In this document: positions 1 through 9,548 of the stretch, piece by piece
How positions within the stretch are numbered: the stretch's first letter is position 1
Layout: every line of letters starts with the position of its first letter
Assembly: GCA_027578815.1 (NCBI GenBank)
Contig: JANBTH010000487.1
Location: 1-16,328 of the forward strand
Source: Coemansia sp. RSA 1804
Taxonomy: Eukaryota; Kickxellomycota; Kickxellomycetes; Kickxellales; Kickxellaceae
Reading direction: 5' to 3'
Length of the DNA: 16,328 nt
The notes under the pieces: generated by a model
What the model saw: the letters and a program-made list of their open reading frames with translations, nothing else
The model's database searches: none
What the model was told of the DNA's origin: nothing
Position numbers and translations under genes: made by a program

Positions 1-514
1 GCGGGCTTTAGCCCTGGCGCCGCGCAGCGTGTGAAGCGCACACACCACGGAAGTAATGCTTCAATTAGTGATCTCCATTCGTGCACGACTAGCGAGATGT
101 TGTACTCTAGAAGCGATTTTGGCGAATTTTCACGTAGAAGCAGTGGGCTCCAGTGCTTTTCAATGCACGGGAGGACAGAATCTTCAAAGACTCATGCCAA
201 GCGCACTTCAAGAGGCGATTGCATTGTTATGTAGCATATTAATCTCAATTGAGTCCATTAACAATTATAAGCCAATATCCACAATAAAAATACTGCTAGG
301 TTTTAGCTGCGTTTTCTTGCTTAGTAGCTGCAAAGCATAAATGATTGTTTTGCAATAATTCCAGACCAATATTTGATGCTCTCTAGCCTTTCAACGTGTT
401 GTGTGGCATGGTAGATGTAGTTTAATTTTTTCATTTTCAAAATACACGAACTAGAGTTTATTAGAATATCGTGGCAAAAGGATTAAAGAGTGCGGCATGC
501 AAAGTGGCAATGCT
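1..514. other. Spacer left of VMP1, no gene supported
   Basis: This stretch lies downstream of the minus-strand VMP1 gene and reaches the window edge. The first ~60 bases are GC-rich and the rest becomes AT-rich. Short open frames exist (for example near 56-340), but their translations have no recognisable domain, are low in complexity and overlap one another. I see no gene here. It probably contains the 3' untranslated region of VMP1 and perhaps flanking sequence of an unseen gene further left. Confidence 0.5.
457..462 (-). terminator. Candidate poly(A) signal of VMP1
   Basis: On the minus strand this reads AATAAA, a little over 50 bases past the VMP1 stop codon. The spacing suits a eukaryotic polyadenylation signal. 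The motif is short and the area AT-rich, so a chance match is possible. Confidence 0.35.
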
Positions 515-1786
515 TTATCCGTCTACATTAGCATCGTATTCTGAAGAGGACCTCTGCAGGCTACCAACTTTAGCAAGCTGGTTCTGGCCCCAGCTCTTCA
601 CCTCCACAAGATACGACTGAGCAAAGGTTTCCAGCGTGCTGATGACAAAGTATATCAGCATTACTGCAATGCATGTGTTCCATACAGATCCCAAAAACGA
701 AAGCGAGTTGGCCGAGGATCCAGTGCTATCCACAATGCCGTTCTGGCCATACCTACCGAACCCAATGTTGGCTGACGTGTTAAAGGCAGCAGCCTGCTTG
801 TTGAGGATATGCTCAGCCATGTCTCGTGCCCAGGGACTTACGTAGCTGAGAAAAGAAAGAACAACCGCAATCATCTCTTTGCTAAAGGCTGTAACAACCA
901 CAGCGGTTTGAAGTGAAGACTTGAATATGGACTTGCCAATAAAGGTAGCCCCAAAGAACGTCCAGAACGGCACCCTGAAGTGGCCGCACGTAATCCCAGC
1001 AAGGTCAAAAAGCGGATTCGGGATTGCAGCAAAAACCAGAATACCGGCAAACCCAAAACGCCGGAGCAGGCGGTATATGCTCAGCAACGCTCTATCTTTG
1101 AATGAAAGTGAACCGCCTGCAGCTGCTTTGCGCCGAAGACGCTGGTACTCTACGTTGCCCTTTCCTGCAGCAGATGCCGCCCGCGCAATGAAATATGGCG
1201 GCAGCTCTCCGACTGCTGTGCCTGCGCCCCAGCACAGGCTCTCAAATATGACCTTGCGCATAATGGCGATAAATGTTGCCGATGTAGTGCCTATTGCGGC
1301 GCAGTGGAATGCTCCCGGCCCATGGACCGAAAATGCGGTGCCCGAGCATTCGTGTGCTGTAAGAGTGACCCGCGCTATATGTGGACCAAGAAACAGAACA
1401 AACGTATGCAGCCCAGCACCAAGCCCAATTGATGACAACACGCCTAGAAAGATCCAGTAAAGATGCCAGCCAACCCACGCGTCTGCGTGATGAAAGGCTG
1501 CGATATGCGGCCCAGCCACAAAATGCAGTGCAGTGTAGATGCTTCCTAATGCGGCTGAATACGCTAGTGTTCTCGGATACTGCACAATATACCCAAGTGT
1601 TGATCGCAACCGCTCTTTGAGGTATAGCGAAGAGTAGTACGACACCTTGAAGGGATGAGTTAGAAAGGTGACTCGTTCAACTACGCTATCGTTGTCATCA
1701 TACACGGCAGTGCCGGGGTCGCTCGTGGATCTCGTATGTGCCTTTCCGCTTGGCTGGCGGTCTTTAATAGCTACACATGCATTCAT
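515..1786 (-). CDS. VMP1: Vacuole membrane protein 1 (VMP1) homologue
   Basis: Single-exon gene of 423 residues, close to the 406 of human VMP1, starting at an ATG (1784-1786). VMP1 is a multi-spanning ER protein with lipid scramblase activity. In animals and Dictyostelium it is needed for autophagosome formation and release from ER contacts, and for lipid export. Family blocks visible are GLGAGLHTFVLFLGPHIA (residues 121-138), WGAGTAVGELPPYFIARAA (186-204), IPNPLFDLAGITCGHF (255-270) and PFWTFFGATFIGK (273-285). The second and third blocks belong to the DedA/VTT (SNARE-associated) fold. Hydrophobic segments lie near 73-95, 108-135, 158-180, 245-300 and 366-390. The N-terminal 60 residues and the Ser-rich tail are polar. 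It diverges from the SulP gene across a 1.15 kb spacer. Saccharomyces lacks this family, so presence here argues for a non-yeast fungus or another eukaryote. No break or missing block was seen. Confidence 0.95.
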   Translation of the reverse strand: MNACVAIKDRQPSGKAHTRSTSDPGTAVYDDNDSVVERVTFLTHPFKVSYYSSLYLKERLRSTLGYIVQYPRTLAYSAALGSIYTALHFVAGPHIAAFHHADAWVGWHLYWIFLGVLSSIGLGAGLHTFVLFLGPHIARVTLTAHECSGTAFSVHGPGAFHCAAIGTTSATFIAIMRKVIFESLCWGAGTAVGELPPYFIARAASAAGKGNVEYQRLRRKAAAGGSLSFKDRALLSIYRLLRRFGFAGILVFAAIPNPLFDLAGITCGHFRVPFWTFFGATFIGKSIFKSSLQTAVVVTAFSKEMIAVVLSFLSYVSPWARDMAEHILNKQAAAFNTSANIGFGRYGQNGIVDSTGSSANSLSFLGSVWNTCIAVMLIYFVISTLETFAQSYLVEVKSWGQNQLAKVGSLQRSSSEYDANVDG

Positions 1787-2937
1787 AAACCAGCGTTAGG
1801 CTTGAAATGAGCACCGAGTCAGAAGAAGCAAAAATATAAAATGCTGTCTTCCCCAAATAACACACTATAGAGTGGCTTGGGAATTAGTTTTGCTGTTGTC
1901 GCTTTCGCTCAACTATACCTAATTGCGACTTTTGTTCAATGTTTCCGGAATTGGCGTTCACTCGTTGCGATCGTGACATTGAGTCATGCTTCATGCGCAC
2001 ATTGGGTGGTCTCTTTCGGGCTCTGGAGCCCTTGCTCTGTCGTACCATGCGGTCGGTGTCCTGTGTGTATTATGGCAAGACCAGCAGCAACGGCTCACTG
2101 GGAAGAAGCCTATACAATAATAAAACTACTAAAATTCAAGGAATTGCTGAGGTGTAGAGAAGGAAAAGCCGCAAGTGCAAGAAGCCAGCCTTTTTATCTG
2201 AGTACAAACAGCAGTAGTCGTTCAAACGAAAGAGACAGAAAGAGAACGTTGAAATAGAGCTGAAAGCAATTGGTGCAAAGTAAAAAAGAGAAAAAAAGGT
2301 TTTGAACAAGAAAAGCAATTGTGAAAAATAATTAGCAGAGCATAATTGCCACCAAGCCATTCAGCAAACCCAGCCATGCAACCCACCTGTGAAGAAGAGC
2401 AGGCTAGGGAAGCGAGGTTTTCGATGCTGCACGCAAATACGGATTGTCAAGGCTGAGCAAGGTGTCGGTTAGACAGCACGCTTTCCAGCCATCTACAATG
2501 TTCTTTCGTTTCCAAAACAGCCTAGATCCACTCGACCAGCAATGTATTGGTCCACAGAACTGGCTCAGTATTTAAGATTGACGCTTCCTGGACCATTTTG
2601 TACGCATACGGTTTTATTTTTAAAGCCATTAGTTTTGCACGGGAAAGCTGAAGATCTCTAGAGCTTTTGTTCTTTATCATGCGTCATCACTTGGCCAGGC
2701 GATTGGGGGGATGAAAGGCCTCGATTCTGTTGGTAATTTATTTCTTTTTAGAAGATGAAGAGCACTTTAAATAGTGGGCGGTTAACAATATTGTACTCGT
2801 TCGCTCCCCTTCTCTCTCTCTATAAACCACGACACGTTTGTTTTCCCCTTTTGAAATAGTACCGAACGGTAGCGCCAGGCACAAAGCAAGCATCCTCCGT
2901 TTGCCAAGATCAGGCAAAAACTTCTCCGGTGGAAACC
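1787..2937. promoter_or_regulatory. Divergent promoter spacer, VMP1 / SulP gene
   Basis: This 1.15 kb gap separates two divergently transcribed genes and should hold both promoters. Toward the SulP gene there is a pyrimidine run (2804-2821) leading directly into TATAAA (2821-2826), 112 bases before the chosen ATG, a plausible core promoter. Open frames inside the spacer (about 1877-2257) start at non-ATG codons or encode nothing recognisable. I found no RNA gene in it. Confidence 0.5.
2821..2826 (+). promoter_or_regulatory. Candidate TATA box of the SulP gene
   Basis: TATAAA directly follows an 18-base CT-rich tract and lies 112 bases upstream of the start codon. Pyrimidine tracts next to TATA are common in fungal promoters. 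The assignment rests only on motif and position. Confidence 0.4.
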
Positions 2938-5900
2938 ATGTCGAGCCTTGGTAGCCAGCACAACACGGCTGGCGACTCAAACAGCAGAGGTGTCAACCTT
3001 GAGCGCAGTATAGAACATGCATTTTCTCTCCGAGGCAATGGTAGCAGGGGATCGTTTGACAACGCACGACGAGGCTTAGGGACCCGTTCCTTGTATATTG
3101 CTCCTGTTCCAGCGCAGGATCCTGCTTACAGCGCCAGCACAGACTACTCACAGACTCCCGGCTCAATACGAGATCGCACTATGTTACTAAGTAACATGGG
3201 GCTTCATCCAGGGCTTCGGAGCAGCATCTCAAGCAACCGAGGCGATGCAGCGATTGCGGGGATTGACAGTAGTCGTCGCAACAGCATGGATGACAGATCT
3301 TCCATCAACCAAATCATTACACAGGCTGGCGCTGGTGGTGGGAATCTCTCGCGTCTGCTACGTGAGCGTTCTCCTTCTTTGCAACCACTGCATGGACCAA
3401 CATATAGTACGGATCCTGCTGCTGCTGCTACAGATGCTGCGCTGCCCCAATTTGACAGCAGCTACATTGGTTCCCAGCGTGTGCCACGAAATGCAAAGCA
3501 TCCGGAGGCACACGATGAGTATCAGCAGCAGCAGCCCCAGTCGTCAGACAGCTATGGCGCCATCAAGCAAGCCTCTGGTCGTGCCGATAAGCACCAAAAG
3601 TCGCAAATGCATGCAAAAGGACAATATCACACTGATACACAGCTGCCGGAAGAGCGTGAGCCGTTGTTGACAACGCAGCCATCGCAATGCCCTACCCACC
3701 AGCAGGCCCGTTATTTCGATACAGACGGGCCTTTTGCTCATCTTCAGCGTAGATGGCACACAGCGCTAGATCTCGCTATCTGGCCATTGCAATACATTCC
3801 TGCTGTTGTTCTTGGTCTTATTCTCAATTTGCTTGATGGTCTTTCGTACGGCCTTATTGCATTTCCTGTGTCAATTCCCGTTTTCGACAAGTTTGGCCCT
3901 GTTGGTTTCTCCATGTACATGCTCAGCACTGCCGTGTCTCAGTTTGTGCTTTCTTCCGGAATGAGTGCTTTCCGAGGGGCTAACGGCAGTATGCTCATTG
4001 AAGCAATACCATTCTTGCATGTCATCTCTACAACTATTGTCAACAACGTCGGTGAAGAGCTGCCGGATCGGATTATTGCCACTACCTTAGCCTCGTACGC
4101 AATCAGTACTATTCTGACTGGCGTCCTATTCTTCCTTCTCGGGATCCTAAAGATCGGGAGGCTGGTCGACTTCTTTCCACGCCATATTCTAGTGGGCTGT
4201 ATTGGCGGCGTTGGATACTTTCTCTTGCAGACAGGATTGGAGGTTACATCGAGACTGAAGTTGGATCTACAATGGAGCGTGCTACGCCAACTATTTGTGC
4301 CAAACACACTTGGCTTGTGGGGGAGTAGTCTCCTTGCTGCTCTCTTTCTTCGGGTGCTTAATACGCGCTATACACACCCCTTGTTTGTCCCCTTATTCTT
4401 TATGGCCATTCCTGCGGCATTCTATGCAACTACATCGGCACTCGGGCTGTCAATGGAGTGCCTCCGGGCCACTGGGTGGGTTTTTGAACTCCCAGAAGCA
4501 GGAAAGCCATTCTACTACTTTTATACCTTGTTTGACCTGTGGAACATTGACTGGCACTCTGTTGGTCTAACAGTTCCGACAATGTTTGGGCTTGCCTTCT
4601 TTAGTATTCTCCACGTGCCCATCAATGTTCCGGCGCTGGCTGTATCTACAGATGCCGATAAGATTGATACGAACCGCGAGCTCCTTGCTCATGGCGTAAC
4701 TAATCTTCTGTCTGGGGCTCTAGGAACATTTCAGAACTACCTTGTGTACTCCAACAGCTTGCTGTTCATTCGATCCGGTGGCGGAAGCAATCTCGCAGGA
4801 GCGATGCTTGGCCTGGCCACACTTGGCATATTTTTCTCGGGTCCAGCCATCATCGGCTACATTCCTACTATGGTTGTCGGTGCGCTCATCTTTCATCTTG
4901 GCTTGGAGCTTATCAGAGAGGCGCTCATCGACACTGTCGGTGTTGTCAACAGTATTGAATATGCGACAATCGTATCCATTATTCTTTCCATGGCTGTCCT
5001 GGGCTTCAACGAAGGTATATTCCTTGGTATCCTCATGGCGTGCTTTTTCTTTATTCTCTTATACAGCCGCAGATCAGGCATGCGCAAGGCATACACTGGA
5101 TCCGCGGTCCGCAGCACAGTGCGACGGCAGTATGCGCAGCGACGCTTTCTGGACGATGTATGCAAGCAAATCCAGGTCATGCGTTTGCAGGGCTTTATGT
5201 TTTTTGGAACTATCAACGGAATTGAAGCCTACATCCGAAATCTTCTTGAACAGCGCCAATGGCAGGAAAACCCGATCCGCTTTCTGGTACTGGATTTTGT
5301 GTTGGTTAATGGTATGGATTTTAGCGCAGCTGAGGCGTTTATTCGTATCAGACGGCTTCTCGAGGCCCGTGAGATCTACATGGTTATTTGCGGCGCTGAG
5401 CGCTCTTCGGAGGTTGGCCATGCGCTTCGTGCTGCCAGCGTCTGGAGCAGCGAGGAGACTGAGTATGTGCAAACATTTGCCTCCTTGAACGATGCTCTCG
5501 AGTGGTGCGAGAACGTGCTGCTTCAATACTATTATCTTCACCAGGCAGCGCTTGCTGGAACACATGTGCCACAGAATTACAACTACACCTTTGTCACCAC
5601 GCCACAGCCGGAAGAAGTCAACATATATGGGTCGTCGCCTAGAAATGCCATGGTATCTGAAGCAACACAATCCGCAATGACTGTGAGTCGGTCCGGAAGC
5701 TCTCCTGTGGTGCGTGTTTCGCCATCTCCGGCGCTTGCTATCCTTCAACAGGCCTTTCACGACCTAGACTCTGGTGGATCGGTTGACAGCACGCTAGCTT
5801 TCATAGCCCCGCACTTTTGTCGTGACCAGATTTCTTCGGGACAATATCTATGGCAATTGGGCAGTCCACCGCTTGGGATGTATTTGGTAGAGTCTGGAAT

Positions 5901-6177
5901 CCTTCGGGTCTACGTTGACGATGGCTCTGGCATGACCGAGGCAATTGAGTCAATCCTCCCAGGAACCGTCTTGGGTGAGCTTTCGCTCGTGACAAACAAG
6001 GAATACAACACGGCAGTTGTTGCCGACAGCGATGCGTCGATATGGGTGCTGCCAAAAAAAGCCTTTGACGACCTGTGCGAACACAAACCAGCGCAGATGC
6101 TGGCTTTTATCCAACTTTCTTTGGCCTACTCGGCGCAGGGGTTTAAAGCTGTCACAGCATATGCCTTTTGTGCGTAG
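2938..6177 (+). CDS. VSB1: SulP/SLC26-type vacuolar membrane protein with STAS and cyclic-nucleotide-binding-like domains (Vsb1/Ygr125w type)
   Basis: Single exon, 1,079 residues from the ATG at 2938, which has A at -3 (ACCATGT). The open frame runs nine bases further upstream only through a GTG. Domain order matches yeast Ygr125w/Vsb1 (about 1,036 residues), required for storage of basic amino acids in the vacuole. Residues 1-265 are a disordered, Ser/Gln-rich cytosolic region. Residues ~275-710 form a SulP membrane domain of about 12 segments, with the family block around NVPALAVSTDADKIDTNREL near 563. Residues ~735-860 resemble a STAS domain, and ~955-1065 a cyclic-nucleotide-binding fold. 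An acidic dileucine motif, EREPLL (residues 239-244), just before the first membrane segment fits AP-3 vacuolar sorting. The CNB cassette has GEL but no Arg at the phosphate-binding site, so cAMP binding is doubtful. SulP relatives carry sulfate or other anions, so the substrate here is not settled by sequence. Confidence 0.85.
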   Translation: MSSLGSQHNTAGDSNSRGVNLERSIEHAFSLRGNGSRGSFDNARRGLGTRSLYIAPVPAQDPAYSASTDYSQTPGSIRDRTMLLSNMGLHPGLRSSISSNRGDAAIAGIDSSRRNSMDDRSSINQIITQAGAGGGNLSRLLRERSPSLQPLHGPTYSTDPAAAATDAALPQFDSSYIGSQRVPRNAKHPEAHDEYQQQQPQSSDSYGAIKQASGRADKHQKSQMHAKGQYHTDTQLPEEREPLLTTQPSQCPTHQQARYFDTDGPFAHLQRRWHTALDLAIWPLQYIPAVVLGLILNLLDGLSYGLIAFPVSIPVFDKFGPVGFSMYMLSTAVSQFVLSSGMSAFRGANGSMLIEAIPFLHVISTTIVNNVGEELPDRIIATTLASYAISTILTGVLFFLLGILKIGRLVDFFPRHILVGCIGGVGYFLLQTGLEVTSRLKLDLQWSVLRQLFVPNTLGLWGSSLLAALFLRVLNTRYTHPLFVPLFFMAIPAAFYATTSALGLSMECLRATGWVFELPEAGKPFYYFYTLFDLWNIDWHSVGLTVPTMFGLAFFSILHVPINVPALAVSTDADKIDTNRELLAHGVTNLLSGALGTFQNYLVYSNSLLFIRSGGGSNLAGAMLGLATLGIFFSGPAIIGYIPTMVVGALIFHLGLELIREALIDTVGVVNSIEYATIVSIILSMAVLGFNEGIFLGILMACFFFILLYSRRSGMRKAYTGSAVRSTVRRQYAQRRFLDDVCKQIQVMRLQGFMFFGTINGIEAYIRNLLEQRQWQENPIRFLVLDFVLVNGMDFSAAEAFIRIRRLLEAREIYMVICGAERSSEVGHALRAASVWSSEETEYVQTFASLNDALEWCENVLLQYYYLHQAALAGTHVPQNYNYTFVTTPQPEEVNIYGSSPRNAMVSEATQSAMTVSRSGSSPVVRVSPSPALAILQQAFHDLDSGGSVDSTLAFIAPHFCRDQISSGQYLWQLGSPPLGMYLVESGILRVYVDDGSGMTEAIESILPGTVLGELSLVTNKEYNTAVVADSDASIWVLPKKAFDDLCEHKPAQMLAFIQLSLAYSAQGFKAVTAYAFCA

Positions 6178-6344
6178 ATCGAAATTAACCAGAGATCCAA
6201 AGCAAATGAAAATGGATTGAGCTTTTCTCTTTTTGTTTTTCTTTTTCTGCATTGTTCATTTCAAGCAATTTATTTCTGTTTTGTGTTTTTAAATTTCACA
6301 TTTGATATCGCTGTTTAAAGAAGAAGACTTCGTTCTTGGGTAAA

Positions 6345-7817
6345 ATGAGGGAAAGTAAGCAGGACCTGGCTCGAGAACAGTATTTGAAGCGTGCATTGTC
6401 AATTATTGTGCGAAATTCGCAGTTCGATGGTGTGTCTGCTTGCGCTCTCGACATTCTTTGCAACATTGGCGTTCTTTACATGCAGGGTATGTTTGCACAG
6501 GTACACGCGTATGCTGAACATGCAACGCGCACTCGCCCTAACATGAATGACGTTGGGCGAGCACTGGAAGAACGGAATGTATCGATTCCTCAATTGAGTG
6601 GCTACCTTGACAAGGAATTGGACGCATGTGCTGAATCTGGAGTTACTTCTGTTATTTGTCGTCTGAACCAGCAAGCAAGGGCCCTGGACGGAAGCGACCT
6701 TTTGACAGGGTGTATGGCGGACGACAGCTCAAGGATGTTTTTCGATGATGATGCAGAGACTATTCTTCGCAAAGTTGTTCAGTACCACGTCAAAGCAGCA
6801 GAAGAACGAGCAGAAAATGAGCGTCAAAAGGAACAGGCACTAAAAGCTGCTTTCCAGGAAACAGAAATGGCGGCGTTTTCTAGGGCCCAGCAAAGTCTTG
6901 AAACTGAAGTAAGTGTGGCTGTTGACAAGAAAAAGCAGAAACAACGAAAAGTAAGAATTGACGCAAGCAGCTACGCGTTTCAGGATTCAGATGCCGATGA
7001 TGATAGCGACAAAGACGCGGAAGGAGAAGAAGATGGCGACTTTGAGGCGCCTGCTGTGGATATTACACGGATCACTGAGACCCTGTCATTTGTGAATCCC
7101 ACTCCACATGTAGCAGAAGGAGTTATGGACAAACGCGCTAGCACCGCAGGGAAGGTGCGGCCATTAAATGACAGTGATGCACCCATGCTTTCTGATTCCA
7201 TTACCACGGCGGAGCATCAACATGGTTCGAACCCGGAGCATCAACAGATGGACCAGAGCAAAGAAACAGATGGGAACAATGTACGGAATGAAGATGCGGA
7301 ATTGTTAGCAAAGCACCGGGTTCACGAGGTCGAAAGGGTTTTGCTCTCATCATCCACATTACCATCTTATATTCCACAGCACTGTCCTCCATTTCCCAGC
7401 CCACACACGTACAAGCGAACACCCGTATTTCCAAAAAGGGAGCAAGATTTCTTTCGAACGCGGATGCACAAAGCAGAGCAGAGCCGCCAAGCAGAAGAGA
7501 ACCTTCAGCGGTTGATAAGCGGACCGCATATGGACCAGGTCAAGCTTTTGCCAGGCGAAAATCAAAGTGTAAAAAGGCAGAAGGTCTCTGCGATCGAAAA
7601 CATCGATGAGGCCGAAAACACAGCTGTAGATATAGCGGCATCCAAGACTGTGGTGCCTGGTGCCAAGCGTATGCTGCAGTCTTCTAGTACTGATGATAAC
7701 TATCAAAGCAAGCACAATGCGTGCAAACTGGTACAGGAACTCTTTCCTCCTGCAAACTTCCGCAACGTGAACAAGCGCACACAGCTAGCAAGCTTTATAA
7801 ACTGGACAGCCCACTAA
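6345..7817 (+). CDS. TAF8: Transcription initiation factor TFIID subunit 8 (TAF8)
   Basis: Single exon, 490 residues from the ATG at 6345. The frame extends 9 bases upstream only through a TTG. TAF8 is a TFIID subunit whose histone fold pairs with TAF10 and whose C-terminal part binds TAF2, supporting RNA polymerase II preinitiation. Residues ~11-88 form the histone-fold (bromodomain-associated) domain, with the signatures CALDILCNIGVLYM and YAEHATRTRPNMNDVGRALE. A charged, probably helical linker follows (~150-200), then a Lys/Arg run KKKQKQRKVR (~195) that could be a nuclear localisation signal, and an Asp/Glu-rich stretch (~215-235). The conserved TAF8 C-terminal block, IPQHCPPFPSPHTYKRTPVF, is at ~342-361. 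The tail after ~400 is not recognisable. The gene starts 167 bases after the SulP gene's stop and converges with ATG4 across 123 bases. Confidence 0.93.
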   Translation: MRESKQDLAREQYLKRALSIIVRNSQFDGVSACALDILCNIGVLYMQGMFAQVHAYAEHATRTRPNMNDVGRALEERNVSIPQLSGYLDKELDACAESGVTSVICRLNQQARALDGSDLLTGCMADDSSRMFFDDDAETILRKVVQYHVKAAEERAENERQKEQALKAAFQETEMAAFSRAQQSLETEVSVAVDKKKQKQRKVRIDASSYAFQDSDADDDSDKDAEGEEDGDFEAPAVDITRITETLSFVNPTPHVAEGVMDKRASTAGKVRPLNDSDAPMLSDSITTAEHQHGSNPEHQQMDQSKETDGNNVRNEDAELLAKHRVHEVERVLLSSSTLPSYIPQHCPPFPSPHTYKRTPVFPKREQDFFRTRMHKAEQSRQAEENLQRLISGPHMDQVKLLPGENQSVKRQKVSAIENIDEAENTAVDIAASKTVVPGAKRMLQSSSTDDNYQSKHNACKLVQELFPPANFRNVNKRTQLASFINWTAH

Positions 7818-7940
7818 TAGTGTGGCACTATCCAAAGTACTTGTATTAATTATAAGCTCCATTTCCATCTTTTACTAGCAAAATACTGAATTGAGGGAGA
7901 AAAGAAGATGAAATAATCCAAAATGAAAAGCAGAAGGGAT

Positions 7941-8216
7941 CTACAGATCCGTGACCCAATCCTCTTCACCAGATCCGCTTCCTCCTTCAAGAACAATGTC
8001 GCTGCCCTCAGACCTATGCTCAACAGAACTCTCGGGGCTGCTGGCAACATTGACACCGCTGCTTTCGCTATCGCTTTGCGACAACAGCATCAAGGGCCCG
8101 CCAGCATGGCTGTTCATGCCTTTAGGGATAGCTATTGTATTTCTGCTCGAATCCTCAGACTCTATTGACGAACTAGTACAATTACCTGCACCCGCTGTTG
8201 TTGCTGTTGCTGTTGC

Positions 8217-8247
<31 letters not shown>

Positions 8248-9548
8248 GCTGTTGCTGCTGTTGTTGTTGCTAATGCTGCTGCTTCTGGCGAGTGACCATT
8301 GTCAAAGGCTACAAGTGTCTTCATGCCATCATCTGCCAGAAGGTCAATCCGACTGCGCAAATCGATCAGAGTGTCAAGCGTGCCGCAGTAGTATCCAAAC
8401 ACCATACAGGGATCCAGCCTGCTGAGCGGTATCCGGCGAGGACTGTTGCAGCTGTACGTGGCCAAGTCTGCAGCTGTGTAGGCATCGTCATTACGATGAA
8501 CGATCGCCTGTCGTGTATAGTGCGGATCCAGGTAAAATAGCTCGTCCCCCTGGAACCCAGAAAAGTAGAGAGCAGATGAGGGCTTTCCACCAGCAATGCC
8601 CACAGACTGTGGTAACGTAAGCGACACCTGGATAAAAGGATAGTAAACAGGGTTGACTCTGTCGATCCCAAGCATCGATGTGACCAGAATAAGCGTTGGG
8701 CGGAACTCGTCAGCACAAATGTCGGCTAGATAGACAACGCCGTCCATTGTTGTGTAAACATTCAGTTCATGGTTAGCCTCCCGAGCCAGCTTGTGTATAA
8801 TCCTTGCCGTGCCATGCGGCCCAAACCACTGCCCGATATCCTTCCCTTCAAACTGTCTCCCAGCAGACGCCATGTGGTGGATGGAAAAGATGCTCGTGCT
8901 GGTATAGTCGTCAAAAAATTGCTTGATAATCCCAACATACTGTCTGCGCCTGTCTTCATCTCGACTGCTCTCCCAGCTAAAGCCCCAATCTCGTCCAAGA
9001 TTATGCAACTGAAGCGCCTGCGCGAGCAACGTCTGTCCTGCCCGCAGCATGCAGCCCCAGCCGGCATCTGTGGTGAATGCAGACGGTGCTATGGGTGGAT
9101 AGTGTGAACGGTATGTGCACCATATGAGGTGTGAAAAGTCCTCAATAAAGCCAGGCGGATAACTCTCGGTCCACCCTTGGGACGAATCGTGCTGCTGGGC
9201 AGCAGTGGCCTCATAGTGCTTTCCAAGAAGCCATATGTCCTTTGAAGGCTGTTGCATGATGCGACCCTCCAGAATGTTGGCAATGCTGTCTGATGCAAGC
9301 ACATACCACTCGCGCAGAGTGTTTACAACATGGTTTGTAAGCCCTGCCAGGTCAGACCCGCTTCCGGAAGGCCGTGTGACGCCGGATATGCTGTTGGGTG
9401 ATATTGCCTCGACAGCCCCGGCCTTTGCGCCTTCCGCTGGACAGCCAGTGTTGCGGGAAAGCGTATTTCCCTCGCCATTCTTTCTTTCCAATGAGCCTCT
9501 GTCGGTGGTGGCAGGATGGCCCTGGGCGCCACTGTCTGTGGTCACCAT
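7941..9548 (-). CDS. ATG4: Cysteine protease ATG4 (Atg8 processing and delipidation)
   Basis: Single exon, 535 residues from the ATG at 9546-9548 (minus strand ACACATGG, a good start context). Atg4 is the cytosolic C54 protease that trims Atg8 before lipidation and later releases it from phosphatidylethanolamine. The active-site Cys lies in TTDAGWGCMLRAGQ (Cys166), and the Asp/His pair in FYLDPHYTR (Asp341, His343), so the triad is complete. Other family blocks are WLLGKHYEA (~106), the regulatory-loop-side PIQVSL-like strand (YPFIQVSLTLP, ~304) and CMVFGYYC (~381-388). The N-terminal ~70 residues and the ~110 residues after the protease core are low-complexity extensions. The latter includes an Ala/Thr tract encoded by a GTT/GCT microsatellite. 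The acidic end EEDWVTDL recalls the C-terminal Atg8-binding tail of animal ATG4B, but it is not a canonical W-x-x-L motif. The frame stays open ~117 bases upstream of the ATG without another ATG, so that part is 5' leader. Confidence 0.96.
8194..8283. repeat. GTT/GCT trinucleotide microsatellite inside ATG4
   Basis: About thirty triplets of GTT and GCT on the plus strand, with a run of at least ten GTT units in the middle. Read in the ATG4 frame it gives a Thr/Ala tract (ACA/GCA codons, about residues 424-456) beyond the catalytic core. It is a multiple of three and lies outside conserved blocks, so length changes should be tolerated. Confidence 0.95.

Noticed and set aside
56..340. Open frame of 94 codons at the left edge
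   Set aside because: The translation has no domain, overlaps another frame and lies in the 3' flank of VMP1. No supporting signal.
921..1460. 179-codon frame antisense to VMP1
   Set aside because: It is the complement of a strongly conserved gene; its length is explained by codon bias of the real frame.
1877..2257. 126-codon frame in the VMP1/SulP spacer
   Set aside because: It starts at TTG and shows no recognisable protein; the spacer is better explained as a divergent promoter.
2929..2937. Start of the SulP protein three codons earlier at GTG
   Set aside because: Nuclear eukaryotic genes start at ATG, and the ATG at 2938 has a fitting context.
5074..5760. 228-codon minus-strand frame opposite the STAS region
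   Set aside because: Shadow of the SulP gene. The plus-strand product is clearly conserved and the antisense product is not recognisable.
7224..7234. GGTTCGAACCC, a tRNA T-arm (B-box)-like sequence
   Set aside because: It lies inside the TAF8 frame with no A box, acceptor stem or anticodon arm around it; chance match.
8198..8295. Plus-strand Leu- or Val-rich frames over the microsatellite
   Set aside because: They are translations of GTT/GCT repeats opposite ATG4, not genes.
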